Source: Poa pratensis (taxonomy: Eukaryota > Streptophyta > Magnoliopsida > Poales > Poaceae). Taken from it: DNA of 64,000 nt. The stretch's first letter is position 1; every line of letters begins with the position of its first letter. The translations under genes were made by a program, and so were the position numbers. The notes under the pieces are model-generated. The model made no database searches. It was not told the DNA's origin and worked only from the letters and a program-made list of their open reading frames with translations. Positions 46,601 to 58,579 of this stretch are shown in pieces. The stretch lies in the NCBI GenBank assembly GCA_947311845.1, contig CAMZMU010000116.1, positions 4,011,414 through 4,075,413 on the forward strand, given 5' to 3'.

Positions 46601-48990
46601 TTTTGCATCATTGAATAATTGTTACATGTGATTCTTATGCTAAATGTGATTGACACATCTTTTCTCTCCAATTTTTTATTGTTTCAGAATGTTCGTGTGG
46701 CATACAAAGCGGGCAAGATTAATTTTTGGGCTTCATCGTCGAGTGTACAGAAAGAGAGAATCACATGTAAGGTAATTATTTCTTCTTTCAGAGGGAGGCC
46801 TGGTTATTGAAAGAGAGAAGTCATTGGTTCTTTTTTCTTGATCTGCTCGGAGAAATTAAAGGTTTCAGGCTCTTGATCTGGTCGGTGGTGTGGTGCATCT
46901 ACCAGCAACGTTTGCGATGACAGAACCATACACCCAAGCTCCTCCTCCAAGCAGCAAGGTGATCCCTCCACTCTGCAGTTTTTCTTCACACAATGCAGCA
47001 CTACATGTGCTATTTTTTGCCATGTACAATTTGGGCACTCTAGGACATCTATGACAGACCTCTGTTAACCGTAAAGATAGATTGTAATGACCATGGAAAA
47101 GGAAATGTAGACTAAGTAACTACCCTGTTAGATATTAACTGGAACAATTCCAATATTATGAACCCCTCTCTAGCATCATGCCTATGATGAATTCTAAATT
47201 GGACGTCAAGACCTAAGTATGAACTGCCTATTACTTGGAACTTTGCTGCTTTGTATTACAATTTTTTATTAGTTTACCTGAGAGAAATATAGAATGAAAT
47301 TATAACTACGTGTCTCAAATAAGTTAGTTTTCCAAGTTCAATTATAAGCTCTGAGTTAGTATGTTTATGTTCTTATTTTTTGGATTTACTTCTTTGCAGA
47401 TCTTAGCTTTATTATTCCAGCCTCCCCTTTGCAATGATACCCTGAAGGTGAAGTACTACCTTCCTCCCTCATTTTATTTTGTAAGGAGACGCGATGGATG
47501 ACAAGAACTAAGTATGAACCGCCTATACTTTGCTGCTTTGTGTTACATATTTTTTGAAAAATAGTTTACTGAGAGATATCTATAATGAAGTTATAATACA
47601 TGTGGCAGAATAAGTACTTTTCTAAAAAAACAATTTAACATGGTTTGAGCAGCAGCCTTTGTAATCACACTTTTGTGACTTGCAGTAGTTTGAAGGAACT
47701 CCCCAGAACTTCTTCTTAAGTTTTCGTTAGCGGGAAAAAGCCAGTCCCTGTGCAAAATCAGTGTGAAACTTTAAATAGTCCATGTGCAAAATCACACTGA
47801 TTTTCAGTAGCCGAAAAGGGCCAGTCCCTATGCAAAATCAGTGCAAAATTGAATATGTACACCTTCCATTCACCTTTTTTGTATTTCGTAACCATTGCAA
47901 AAGTCTAAATAGCTTTTGAATCAAGCCTTGGTTGAAAGTGGAAACTCATAATGGCCATCTGTTTGCAGGGTCTTGCTGATTGAAAGTGGAAACTCATAAA
48001 GGGAATTTGTTTGCAGCGTCTTGGTGAGCTGGGATGACGATTTATGTATATTCGTACTTGAGGTGATGAACCAATTCCCCTCTGATTGGTGTTTAATAGT
48101 AGGAATTTAGATATCATGTTCTTTCAGTTCTCATTTATAGGAATTGCAACTAGGTCATGTCATCAAGGGTAGAAAACCTTGCACAAAAAACTGGACGCCT
48201 TTTGGTGTGGTCTGCACCACACTAACTTCACTGGGTCTATTTCAATTCTCCCCACATGATAAATTCGAAGCTCATTTTTCATTGCATTTAGTTATTTGTT
48301 ACATCTCGCTGTATTTCATTTTGCCTTCCTAGAATCTCTGAACTAATTTTATTTCTGTTCATGTTCTTAGTTAACATGAGCATTCAGTTTTAGATATTTA
48401 TACATAGCAGCATTGGTTGTCTTAAATTCGCTTCATCTTTATTTTATGGTTTGAAGATTAAAGATGTGGTAATATAAGAAGTGCCATTTGTCGACAAGGT
48501 GCATCAACACTGAATGGGGTTTCCGTTGTTCCTCCTAGCACAACTTTTTTGTGACAGGTGACTAGATATAAGGTGCAATCAGTTTACAACCAACTCATTT
48601 GAGAATCATTTCTACTGCATAAACCCTTAATTGCCTTTTAACATGTGATTGCATGAGTTGTAGTTCTGAATCTGTCGTCTATCATGGTCATGGCAGGTAT
48701 ACGAGCTTGAAGCGGTGCAGTACAGTAGCCGAGCTCATGGTCGTGCACCACCTCGAGGTCACTGCATCCCGGACCACTTTTCATCTTTTTCCTAGCTTTT
48801 TCGATGAAGCGGTAGGCTCCTCTGTAAGATTAGCTCCACGGTGGAGTGTTGGCTATGCCGTCATGGCAAGCTCCCCTGTCACCGAGCGCTCCATCGACCA
48901 CCTTAGCAATGTTGGTACCCACCCAGACCAGCTTTGTCCCTATGCATTTTTTGTCTGTTCCAACAACAGCTTCTCTGAACTCTGAATAGC
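43690..48990 (+). pseudogene. Gene fragment cluster inside the Helitron (unrecognised parent)
   Basis: A C-rich leader with AAACCCTAGCCC at 43,760 looks like a plant 5' UTR. Exon-like pieces with AG/GT borders follow: about 44,460-44,715, 45,207-45,254 (VPDFFFQTPLYNDSIQ), 47,400-47,447 (ILALLFQPPLCNDTLK) and 48,695-48,985. The two 48-nt pieces are related and both in phase 0. No continuous reading frame of recognisable function could be assembled. Confidence 0.35.
47203..47620. repeat. Local tandem duplication of intron-type sequence
   Basis: The segment from CCTAAGTATGAACTGCCTAT near 47,212 through the TTTGCTGCTTTGT motif recurs near 47,507 in shortened, diverged form (CTAAGTATGAACCGCCTATA). 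Confidence 0.65.
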
Positions 48991-49628
48991 CCAAGATGCA
49001 ATGTTATTCTTCTGTTACAGAATTCTAGCCTGGAATCGTTGTTGTTTATCCAGAGTACTTCTGACAATTCAGGGAGTACTATAGTACTACTGTGAATACT
49101 TCTGTTTATGTGAATACTTCTGTTTATGACAGGCAGTCAGGCATGATTGTGTTTATTCTTTTTAAGAGGAACGTAGCCCAGCCAGTGAGCATGGTGTTCC
49201 ATGTACTGTAGGGGTGCTTTTAGGCCATCAATGTGATCAATGGTCGATGAGTAGTTTGTTTTTATTTGGTTAATAGTCTACTAAGTACTGCAATATGAGT
49301 AATAAAATTTTCAGCTTCTGTCTAATTATATAGCAATTTCTTAGGAATCTTATCCTTAGTTATGATTTTTTTACTACTTCGTCTGCAGCTCGGATTTTAC
49401 TTTTTCCATTCTTATTTCTTGGTAGCAGAGGTGTAAGTTGAGTAGTGACGTTGATCAATGGATGATGAGTAATCACGTTGCAATTTCCTAAGGATCAAAT
49501 AAAATTAATTACTTTTCATTGACAAATAAAGCATGTCTTAACAATGTGGTAGTTGCATCTGGCGGTTGCGCAGTCGCGCAACGGGTCATCTAGTATCATA
49601 AAAGCTGAATGATATCTACTTCATAGCT

Positions 49629-50777
49629 TCACAAAGGTCCTTGCTCCTCAACGAACGGCCTCCTGGGACAGAACCAAGAATACACCAACCAGCCAGTGCT
49701 TTTGCTGCCTCCCTCCCTCTCCTCTTCCGGGTGGGGAATTCGTTCCAAAGCGTTTGACCCCAAATAAAAAACAACAAGCCACTGCTCATGCTTGTGTGTA
49801 TCGTGCTCCACAAAGTAGACACAGTTTCTCCTGACGGCAGGGAAGTCCTTTGCAGCGAGCGCGAGCGAGTCACCCCGGCCCAAGAAGAGCGAGTGGTAGC
49901 CAAGATCCGTCACCTTCTCCTCTCGGAGGTCTAGGCGCTCGGAATCCCAATCCGGGCGGTGCACCTCTACAAGTATCACGGCGTGGCCTAGTCCGCGATA
50001 CACCATAACGAGCAGCATCTGGTTGTTGCAGGTCACAACGTGCGGCACCGGATCCCCGGGGAAGCGGATTGGATACCGCGCTTGCAGAGGAGGGTAGAGG
50101 CCGATGCGCCGCAGACGCTTGGGAGGATGCTGTTGGAGATCGAAAATGTCGAGGGACATGTTGATGGTGGAGGTGTAGAATCTGCCTTGGTGGAATGCAG
50201 CGCCTTGGATCCTGCCGTTAGGGTACACGAGCTGCATCGTCCAGGCTGCGTCTCCGGGACGCCAGAAGAAGAGCCTCTACCCGATCTGCGCGCCGGGCAC
50301 TCTCTGGCTCGCGATCGCCATCCAGCCCGTCAGCGAATCAAGCGGGTCGGCGGAGAGGAATACTTGAGCGACGGTTGTCAAAGTGGGCAGAGGGATTTCA
50401 GGTTTGGAGAGGGGCTCCCAGAGGACGAGCCTGGTGGGGGATTGCAGGTCGTCCGTGAGAGCGAGCCAGCCACATGGCGTGCCACAGCAGTAGGGAAGTC
50501 CGGCCGGGGTCCGGGCGTCCAGGGAGTAGATCCTTTTTCCACCGCGGCGCAGCCAGAATGAGTGGTCGCCGACCGGGTTGACGGCGCTATAAGAGTTGCG
50601 GTGGCGGTCGTGGCCGGCGACGATCCATGGGCGGCAGGCTGCGAGCGGGGCTGTGGACGTGCGCCAGTGGGAGCATACCTGGTGGATGTGGATTTGGTCC
50701 GCGTCGGATGACAGACGGTCGGAGACTTCCTCTATGAGCGCTGCCGACAGCGAGATCCAGCGGCCGCCGGGTGCCAT
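49629..50777 (-). pseudogene. F-box/DUF295-like gene, copy D (full length, one nonsense codon)
   Basis: The start codon is at 50,777-50,775, and a single frame continues to TGA at 49,631-49,629: 382 codons broken only by TAG at 50,279-50,277, where copies C and E have a Gln codon. F-box segment at about residues 10-40; beta-propeller-like middle (GCC/GTP-GWLAL motif about residues 98-105). The C-terminal region resembles DUF295 (FPAVRRNCVYFVEHD about residues 315-330, then WLVVFYLGSNALERIPHPEE). A single base substitution inactivates an otherwise clean gene, so it died very recently or the stop is allelic. The role in an SCF ligase is inferred from the F-box alone. Confidence 0.8.
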
Positions 50778-51432
50778 GCGATGCTAAAGCCCCACTCCCT
50801 TCTTCCTCCAAAAGCTAGCTGCTCCTGTTGTAATAAAGGCGACGATCGAAACCGAGTCCGTGATGAACTTGAGACTCGAGTCCCCAATGAACTCCAACTC
50901 GAGTCTCCTCTCTGGCTCTCTCCAACACGCGAAAACCCCAAGCGTAAATATATTGGAGTATGTTAAACAACCAGCCAAACGCACATTCCTGCCCCAAAAA
51001 TAAATCTGGCGTCTTCGGTATGGCTCTTGACTCTTGTAGAAATCAACGCATACCAAAAAAACCATTGATGTTCTGTTTGGTCGATGGATTGATTTGTGTG
51101 TGGTGCCACTGCCACCAACATATTGCTTTAGCCTGAAACGATGCATGCATGAATGCAGCTTTGGTGGATGGATTGATCTGTGCTCTCTTGTTGACACGTT
51201 GTGGCATCAAACTCCATAGCTTTATAGAGCACTCACATGCAATCGGAAAATGGCATTAGTTCGGTCAGAATACTAAGGGTAAAATCGGTAAGAACAGCCA
51301 AAGTATATGATCCCTTCCCTCGGACACTCACCGTGCCAAGTGCTAGTATAGAAAGTCGCGTCAAGTATCGAATTAGGAGCTGGATCACTCCACACCCCTC
51401 CCACGAGCTAGCTAAGTACCAGGACAGACTCG

Positions 51433-51846
51433 ATGCCGCCACTGGCTGCCGCGGCATCATCCTCGTCGACACGGTGCGGTCCCTTCGCCTGCCGCCGCGG
51501 TGCCGGGCAGGCACCGGTGTCTTCTCCTAATTCCAGGCAGGGGTGCGGGCGGCCGCTGGTAGGCCGTGCGGCGGGGCTGGTGGGCGGCGGCATCGCCGCG
51601 GCCTTCTTCGCGTCCCTGGAGCGATGCGCCTGCGTAGAGGTCCGCACGGACGACGACCTCGTCCCCGACTGCGCCGGCGCCGGGAGAGACGCGGATGCCG
51701 CGCCGCTGATGCAGCACGACGACGCCTCTGACAGTAACCGTGTCACCGCGAGGAAGCAGAGCAGGAGGACGGCCGACCGCGCTGGCGCCGGGAAGGGACG
51801 GAGGGGCGCCGGCGGCTTTGTCGGGTGCTGCGAGAACATCAATTAG
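51433..51846 (+). CDS. ORF137, copy D
   Basis: A 137-codon frame of the same length as copy A, with scattered substitutions (for example TRCGPFACRR versus TRCTPFACHR). The hydrophobic GGGIAAAFFASLERC and basic tail are unchanged. It diverges from F-box copy D with 655 bp between start codons. Confidence 0.5.
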   Translation: MPPLAAAASSSSTRCGPFACRRGAGQAPVSSPNSRQGCGRPLVGRAAGLVGGGIAAAFFASLERCACVEVRTDDDLVPDCAGAGRDADAAPLMQHDDASDSNRVTARKQSRRTADRAGAGKGRRGAGGFVGCCENIN

Positions 51847-52877
51847 TCACACTTTTCGTGTGCCCATGCACGATCTGGCTAATGAATTCCTCTCTAATTT
51901 GCATACGTGTGTGAGCTCATGTATGGCGTGATTCAGTATATATGATCCGAGACCATGCATGGCTTTTTGTTCCGTCAGATAGCATCCAATCTATCTTCTT
52001 GGTGTTTAGTTTTGTTACTAAATTTACACGTGTGATTCCGCTTTATGTTTAGATTACCTAGTTATATGGAGTATATGGTAACCATATTGCACGGCATGCA
52101 GGCATAGACTTTCAGATCAAAAGACAAAATTTGTGTGGCTAATGATCAAGAACATAATTTCTCCGTTATTTTCGAACATGGTTTGATCCTCATCTCAGCA
52201 TAATTGAAGTGCTTGCTTTTTTGACAGTTAAGTAAAGGCTCTCTAGTTAAGAGAAACTAAAGAGCAACCCATTAAGTGTTACCCTTTTATTTTTTTTTAG
52301 GAACAAATCGTTATCCTTAGTGTAGCGAATGAAGTGGATAAATTGGACATCCCTTAAATTGTTTTGAATAATTTGGGCATGATGCCACCTGAATATGAGG
52401 CCAAATTTGCTAGACGGCCCAAGCCCACAGTCATCATCACAGAGACTGATTCAGCTTTACAAGGATGATTTCTATGTACGTGCAAAATCCCGCTGAAAAT
52501 ACGTCATATTTTAGCTACATGAAAATCACAAAAATGTGACTCTAAATAGGCAGTAAATAATTAATCTTTGTCTTTTTGTGCAGGTCAACTAACTTAAACA
52601 TAATCCACTCGCAAAAAAAAAACTAAAACACAATTCGATGAAGTCTTATACTAAGTCTTCTAGACATCCATTGGTTTGGGTGTGAAATTTTTCAGATTTT
52701 TTAAAGTGAAAAAAAAAGTTTTAAAATTATTCAATAAACACACGACTACATGTAGCCTGGGCTCCATTTGAAGCACAAAAGAATGGTACAAATTTATTTG
52801 TCCCATCGCATGGATGATGGGATGCGTGATCGCGCACGGTTAATAAATCATGTAGATTTGGGTAGCATTTGCACCTT

Positions 52878-53000
52878 TTTTTAAATGGGGGCTTACCTCA
52901 TCCTCTGCATCAAATTCATGCATATGGCTGCTTTATTAACTTATTAACGGTTTGCACATGTTACAGTTCACGGATCACATAAGGTCGAAACATGTACCAA
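52878..53000 (-). mobile_element. Short non-LTR 3' end fragment
   Basis: On the minus strand the sequence ends TTTGATGCAGAGGATGAGG, then CCCCCATTTAAAAAAA, the same terminal style as the insertion ending at 11,343. Only about 120 bp can be attributed to it. Confidence 0.45.
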
Positions 53001-53084
53001 CCAACGAAAGAAACTAAGACAAAGATTATTCCTCATATCGAAATCCTATTATCAAAACGCTATATTGGGACACGGTGTTTCGGG

Positions 53085-53437
53085 TCATAGGTTTAGATGC
53101 ACCCATTATGTAAAATAATTTTAAATATTTTCCAAAATGTCAAAAATTCTAAACAAAAATTTTAGATATGCACCTGCATATTCTATATTTGCACAAAAAG
53201 TTTCGCTAAAAATGACATTTTTTATGGCATGGGTAAAAAGACAAAGAAATGTTTCGTGAAAATGTATTTTGGAGCACCAGAATTTCTCTTCTTTACACAA
53301 GCCACACAAAGTGTTATTTTTCACGAAACTTTTTATACGGGCATACAATATGCAGACGTATATCCAAAAGTTTTGTTTATAATTTTTTGAAATTTTGAAA
53401 TGCCATTTTTGTGTAGCGGGTGCATCTACACCTATGA
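53085..53437. mobile_element. Foldback MITE, 353 bp
   Basis: The ends TCATAGGTTTAGATGCACCC and GGGTGCATCTACACCTATGA are inverted. Pairing continues inward through TTTTTGAAATTTTG-type and GCACAAAAAGTTTCG / CGAAACTTTTTATACGGGC motifs, so the whole element can fold back. A related element is at 55,204. Confidence 0.75.
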
Positions 53438-53911
53438 CTATGAGCCGAAGATGATTTCATGTATATTGTTACTTCTTTTGTTCTTTCTGAACATGTATGA
53501 AACCAAATGTGGAACAATTCATGTGATTGTGGAAAGGTAGTCACACCGTGAAGTAAATAAAAATGGAGAGAGTACCTTTTTGCTATCCTAGTAGGAAACA
53601 AACGAGCCTTTCATGAAAGAATACAGAGACAAAACCTTTCAGGAAGGAATACATATTGACGTCTGGGGTTGTGTTCAAAGAAAAAAAAATTATGCTTGGG
53701 GTTTTCGCGTGTTGGGGAGCGCAAACCCGCTAGAACACGAGTTGGAGTTCATCGGGGACTCCAGTCTGGAGTTCATCACGGACTCGGTTTCGATCGCAGC
53801 CTTTATTACAACGGGTGCAGCTTTGCAGGAAAAGCCGATCGACTTGGTGTTGTCCATCATCAAAAAGACTTGCTAGGAAGGAAGAAGTGAGAGCCTGTTG
53901 CATTGCATTGC

Positions 53912-55052
53912 ATGGCACGCGGCGGCCGCTGGAGCTCCCTGCCGGCGGAGCTCATACAGGAAGTCTCTGACCGGCTGTCGACCGACGCGGACCAAATCCA
54001 CATCCACCAGCTATGCTCCCACTGGCGCGTGTCCACCGTCCCGCTCGCAGCCTGCCGTCCCTGGATCGTCGCCGGCCACGACCGCCACCGCAACCCTTAC
54101 TGCGCCATCAACTCTGTCGGCGACCACTCCTTCTGGCTACCCCACGGTGGCCGGAGGATATACTCTCGGGCCGCCCAGACTCCGGCCAGCTTCCCGTACT
54201 GCTGCGGTACGTCCCATGGCTGGCTCGCTCTCACAAACCACCTACGAACCCCCACGAAGTTCATCCTCTGGGAGCCCCTCTCAAAAACCGAGATCCTTCT
54301 GCCCACATTGACCGCCGTCGGCCAAGTGTTCCTCTCTGGAGACCCGCTCACCTCGCCCGCGGGCTGGATGGCGATCGCGAGCCAGAGAACCGGCGCGCAA
54401 ATCGGGCAGAGGCTCTTCTTCTGGCGTCCGGAGACGCGGCCTGGACGATGCAGCTCGAGTACCCTAACGGCAGGATCGAGGGCGCGGCCTTCCACCAAGG
54501 CAGGTTCTACATCTCCACCATGAACATGTCCCTCGACATTTTCGATCTCCAACAGCATCCGCCCAAGCGTTTGCGACGCGTCTGCCTCCGCGCTCATCTG
54601 CAAGCGCGGTATCCACGCTTCCCCGGGAATCCGCGGCCGCACGTCGTGGCCTGCAACAACCAGGTGCTGCTCGTCATGGTGTATCGTGGGCTACGCCGCG
54701 AAGTGATCCTTGTAGAAGTGCACTGCCCGGATTGGGATGCTGAGCTCCTCGACCTCCGAGGGGAGAAGGTGACGGATCTCGGCGACTGCTCGCTCTTCTT
54801 GGGACGGGGTGACACGCTCGCGCTCTCTGCAAAGGACTTCCCTGCCATCAGGAGAAACTGTGTCTACTTTGTGGAGCACGATACGTACCAGCATGAGCAA
54901 TGGCTTGTTATTTTGATTTAGGGTCTAATGCTTTGGAACGAATTCCCCACCCGGAAGAGGAGAGGGAGGGCGGCAGCAAAAGCACTGGCTGGTTGGCGTA
55001 TTCTTGGTTCTGCCCTAGAAGGCCCTATGTGGAGGAGCAGCGACCTTCGTGA
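53912..55052 (+). pseudogene. F-box/DUF295-like gene, copy E (inverted, two frameshifts)
   Basis: The ATG at 53,912 begins the F-box segment (LPAELIQEVSDRL; LCSHWR). Compared with copy D, one C is missing at 54,428-54,429 (GCGTCCGGAG versus GCGTCCCGGAG), shifting the frame at about codon 173. Another base is lost near 54,912, after which the frame hits a stop. The DUF295-like part (FPAIRRNCVYFVEHD) is still readable in the shifted frame, ending at TGA 55,050-55,052. Its upstream 240 bp match the F-box side of the block spacers, so it is a separate copy in opposite orientation to copy D. Confidence 0.8.
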
Positions 55053-55203
55053 AGCCGTGAAGTACTGTATTGCATCACATACATATTTTTAAACTCAGAT
55101 TAGTTCGACATACATATGTTTTGGGTCACCCTTAGTTCTTGGTGTTTTGGCTAGGACATCACATCGTTCAACATGTTTGTATATTATAAGGACATAGCGT
55201 TTT

Positions 55204-55480
55204 GGGTGTAGATGCACCCGTTATGTAAAACATTTTTTATTTTTTTCCAATGTCAAAAAATTCTAGAATGTTTTTTTGGATATACATAGGGGCATTTTGT
55301 GTTAGCACAAAAAGTTTGTTGGAATTTTTTTTTTGACCTGTGCAAAAGGTCACAAAAAATATCTTTTCTTCTTAAAACTTTTTGTGCTAAACATAAAATG
55401 TCTTGAACTATATCCGAAATTTTATTTTGAATTTTTTGACATTTTAAAATTACTTTTGAGAAGTGGGTGCATCTTCACCC
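55204..55480. mobile_element. Foldback MITE related to the one at 53,085
   Basis: The ends GGGTGTAGATGCACCC and (inverted) GGGTGAAGATGCACCC, with internal pairing such as GCACAAAAAGTTT / AAACTTTTTGTGC. It is shorter than its relative at 53,085 and lies just downstream of F-box copy E, so the pseudogene is bracketed by two members of one family. Confidence 0.7.
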
Positions 55481-56150
55481 ATGACCCGATATGGATTTCC
55501 CCCTGAATAAGGTGTATATGGATGCTCGTTATCTTTGAATAACAATGGATGACTGTACTATTACGATTTATTGTTTATGATGATGAACACTTCTTTGCAG
55601 TGAATCTCATGAAATACCTTTTGATTTTGCTGAAGCTCTCGTCAGGCCACATGTCTAACTCTATCTATAGGTAGTTTTCCAATTTGTATGGTACATGTGG
55701 TATTTTAGGAAAGACTAAAAGTTAGTAATGTTATTTGACATGGTGTGCATTTCGATTGCAAAATAAAAAGCGCTTAAACAACTAAATCTGTCTAAAAAGC
55801 AAAAGCTACCTCATTCTAAAAATGGCATACTATTTTCATATCATGCTTCTACATTCATAGGTAAATTTGAATTTTTTAACTCGGTCATATTCCATTCTTA
55901 CATAAACACCTCTATATGTCAAATCATTCAATTTTGAATTTTGCAGAGTAGTATGCATGGGGCTATCACACAAAATCTTCTCATCTTCTTGGATCACAGA
56001 AAATAGTAGGTAATTAAAATAATAGGCTCTTGATAAGGTTACACATGGAAATTTTCCATGCCCACTAATCAAAGTCCAGATAACTAATTCATGCAAAGAA
56101 GCATATAGACAACAGTCTTGTAATGAAAATAAAAGAAAATATGTGTGTAT
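55481..56150. other. AT-rich intergenic, no gene
   Basis: Nothing recognisable was seen. Confidence 0.5.
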
Positions 56151-56410
56151 AAATGAATCATTGTTTTTTATTTAGCCGCAAGGAATTCCAGTCATGTACA
56201 TGTCGCCACCCTGAAAAGAAAGATGAGTTAAATATTCTTCTGAGTTCTGACCATAACGAGATTAACGAGATCAAACCCTTCCTCGATGGCCCTAAAACCC
56301 CTATCCACTGTGTCGTCTCTTCCATTCCACCGTTACCAAGCCAAGGAGCATGGAAAACGGCGCAAGCAGAGTTGCATCTCATCCCACCATAGCACACCGC
56401 CTAAGTTGTG

Positions 56411-56596
56411 ATGGCTTCCTTCGGCGTATCGGCCATGGACGCGAGCTCGGTCGCCGTCGCCACCACTACCAGCAGCATGAACATGTCGAGCCTGGTCGAC
56501 GGGGGGAAAGCTCATGGTATTCTATCGAACGAAGTGCTCACGGGAGTCGACAGTACTGGGCACCTTGTGTGGGCCATCGCTCTTCTTGATACTTAT
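56411..56596 (+). CDS. Possible first exon of an unrecognised gene
   Basis: The ATG at 56,411 opens 62 codons ending exactly at a TAT|GTAAGC donor. The translation is Ser/Ala-rich, then GILSNEVLTGVDSTGHLVWA and IALLDTY. Local GC content and codon choice look genic, and upstream sequence resembles a leader. I could not find the next exon in the 700 bp that follow before the Stowaway insertion. It may be a truncated gene or a fragment. Confidence 0.35.
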
Positions 56597-57244
56597 GTAA
56601 GCCTTGTTTTTCCTAAAATCACAAGCCTTGTTTGTTTTACTTTGCATATATGTACATGTACATTGTATGGTGATCCCTTGTGTTCACACGCTATGATTTT
56701 TATTTATGCATTGATCGATGAATGTACCAACAAATAGCTTTGCGCCAATTTGGGATTTGCAGTAAAATATTCCTTTTTATTTCTGCCGGTTTTGCCAGAT
56801 TTGAAATATCCACAAATTAGCTTTTCTATTAGAGACATGGTTTGCATGTTAATCAAAGTTTTCCTATAATGCCATCTGGGTGTAAATTGTAATGGTTAAA
56901 TGTAGTGTTCTGTGAGCAATCTAATTTTTGGCAGTAATTCTGGAATATTGTACGTCTGTTATTGCAATGTATATGAGACCGAGGGCGGAACATTTTAGCT
57001 TAATTATATATTTTTATTTTCTTATAATTAAAATTTCAAGTCAGGAATATTGTACGTCTGTCGTATGCAATGTATACAAGACTGAGGGCAGACCATTTTA
57101 GCCTAATTACATATTTGAATTTTCTTACAACAAGAGGATTTGTGAGTTAGGGTTTAAAGGGGTGAGGCGGAAGGAATGATTCTGAGATTTCATATGAAGA
57201 TCCCATAGTTAGAATTTTACCTAGAGATTTCTGCAATTTTCATA
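56597..57244. other. AT-rich DNA after the exon candidate
   Basis: A short direct repeat (GGAATATTGTACGTCTGT with downstream CATTTTAGC) occurs at about 56,941 and 57,045. No coding frame. Confidence 0.5.
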
Positions 57245-57368
57245 CTCCCTCCGTTCACAAAATGATGTCTCAATCTAGATCAAATTTGCATGTATCTACA
57301 CACTAAATTATGTCTAGATATATGCAAATTTAGACAACGTTGAGACATCCTTTTATGAACGGAGAGAG
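57245..57368. mobile_element. Stowaway MITE (124 bp)
   Basis: The ends CTCCCTCCGTTCAC and (inverted) CTCTCTCCGTTCAT are flanked by TA at 57,243-57,244 and 57,369-57,370. The interior ATCTAGATCAAATTTGCATG folds back on TGCAAATTTAGACAACG-type sequence, as in common grass Stowaway families. Confidence 0.95.
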
Positions 57369-58579
57369 TACAAGCGACATGTGAACTCGTTTCATTTGAT
57401 TATTTATGCTTCAAGAGCAGCTTGGGGCTGCACACAAAGGCACACGAATTAATGCAATGGACAAATCCATCGATCGATATATATATATGGGACAGTAAGG
57501 GATGGGTGAAAAGATGATCCATCCATAAATCAAAAGATCCAGCTAGAGCTCGAAACCGAACTGTTGCCTGCTAGACACCTGGCTCTGGTGCGTCCTCCAT
57601 GTCTAACCAAACAAGGAGCTTAGATTCTACAAATTTCTAGATTTTGTTAAAGCTAGCCCAAAAAGTAGTGTGCATGCATGACCTCCCTTTTCCCCAAATC
57701 TTGAGGCCGGCACACCCCATGTGGCTGCCCAAATGCTCGCCATGATCCATGAATTGCACCCATGCATAACTCCAAGAGATGCAGGAGTATCTTGCTAGGC
57801 TTTGGAGGTCACATGCATGCCATTTGTCCATTAACTAACTTAACTCCCTAGCTAGCTTCTAATCAACTTTAGTACAATAGTTAGTTGTAAACCTACTATA
57901 TTCCTCTCTCTAATTAACCAGTCTGATCCATAGCTGTTTGTTAGCTTACTCTCCCCAAAGACCTCAATCCGCATTTCCTTATGAGAAAAAAAAGGGTATG
58001 ATGTTTCTCTTGCGTGCTACCCACTCATTGGAACAGAAAATGCTGCACCTCTGCTTTAGCTTAAAGGATGCATGCAGCTTTAGTGCATGAATTAGTTAGA
58101 TGGATCATACGTAGTGGCAGCACTATTGCTTTTCAAGGTCATAAATATTAGACTAAGACTTGCATTGCTTCCAGTATATATAGTATAGGCAGCTGCTTCC
58201 TTGTTCCCGAAGGTTCTGCTCCATGCATATATGAAACAAATTAATTTTTTTCTATAACCAATAAACTCTTCGGCTCAAAAAATAAGCTATCTAACTAGCT
58301 ATTTTTTCCTTGGATTTAACCATGTGTAGCTCAGATATATATCGATCATCAAAAATTACTTGCTCGCCATGGTGTGCAACGTCGTAAACTCGTAATATAA
58401 TTGTTCTACTTACAAGATGAGCATTAACATTGCCAATTATGTAACTGACAATGACCAGAGATATGCTGTTACGGTGGCTAGCTGAGCTCTTTCCATTTAG
58501 ATGAAACATCGCTTTTTACAATGCATAAACTAAACAAGCTAGAAAGGCACACCACCGCCAGATATGTGAATCGTCTAGG
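57369..58579. other. Intergenic with a relic of the block spacer
   Basis: Around 58,045-58,110 the sequence CACCTCTGCTTTAGCTTAAA and following TGCATGCAGCTTTAG match the spacer start of block B. This shows that the duplicated unit once reached further. No gene was found. Confidence 0.45.

Larger units (their letters stand above)
42045..49593 (+). mobile_element. Probable Helitron carrying gene fragments (about 7.5 kb)
   Basis: The 3' end is strong: stem GTTGCGC (49,565-49,571) and GCGCAAC (49,576-49,582), then 11 bases ending in CTAG at 49,593, followed by T. The best 5' end is TCTATCTATTAAAGCAAGC at 42,045, preceded by A, very like the Helitron starts at 6243 and 63,760. No Rep/helicase gene is seen. 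The interior has a gene-like stretch from a GC-rich leader (43,740-44,340) through exon-like pieces, consistent with gene capture. The 5' end is less certain than the 3' end, and a shorter element is possible. Confidence 0.5.
49594..52850. repeat. Segmental duplication block D (most complete copy)
   Basis: It contains the whole F-box gene copy D, the spacer of about 655 bp, ORF137 copy D and an AT-rich tail matching block A to about 2800. It starts directly after the Helitron 3' end at 49,593. Confidence 0.8.
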
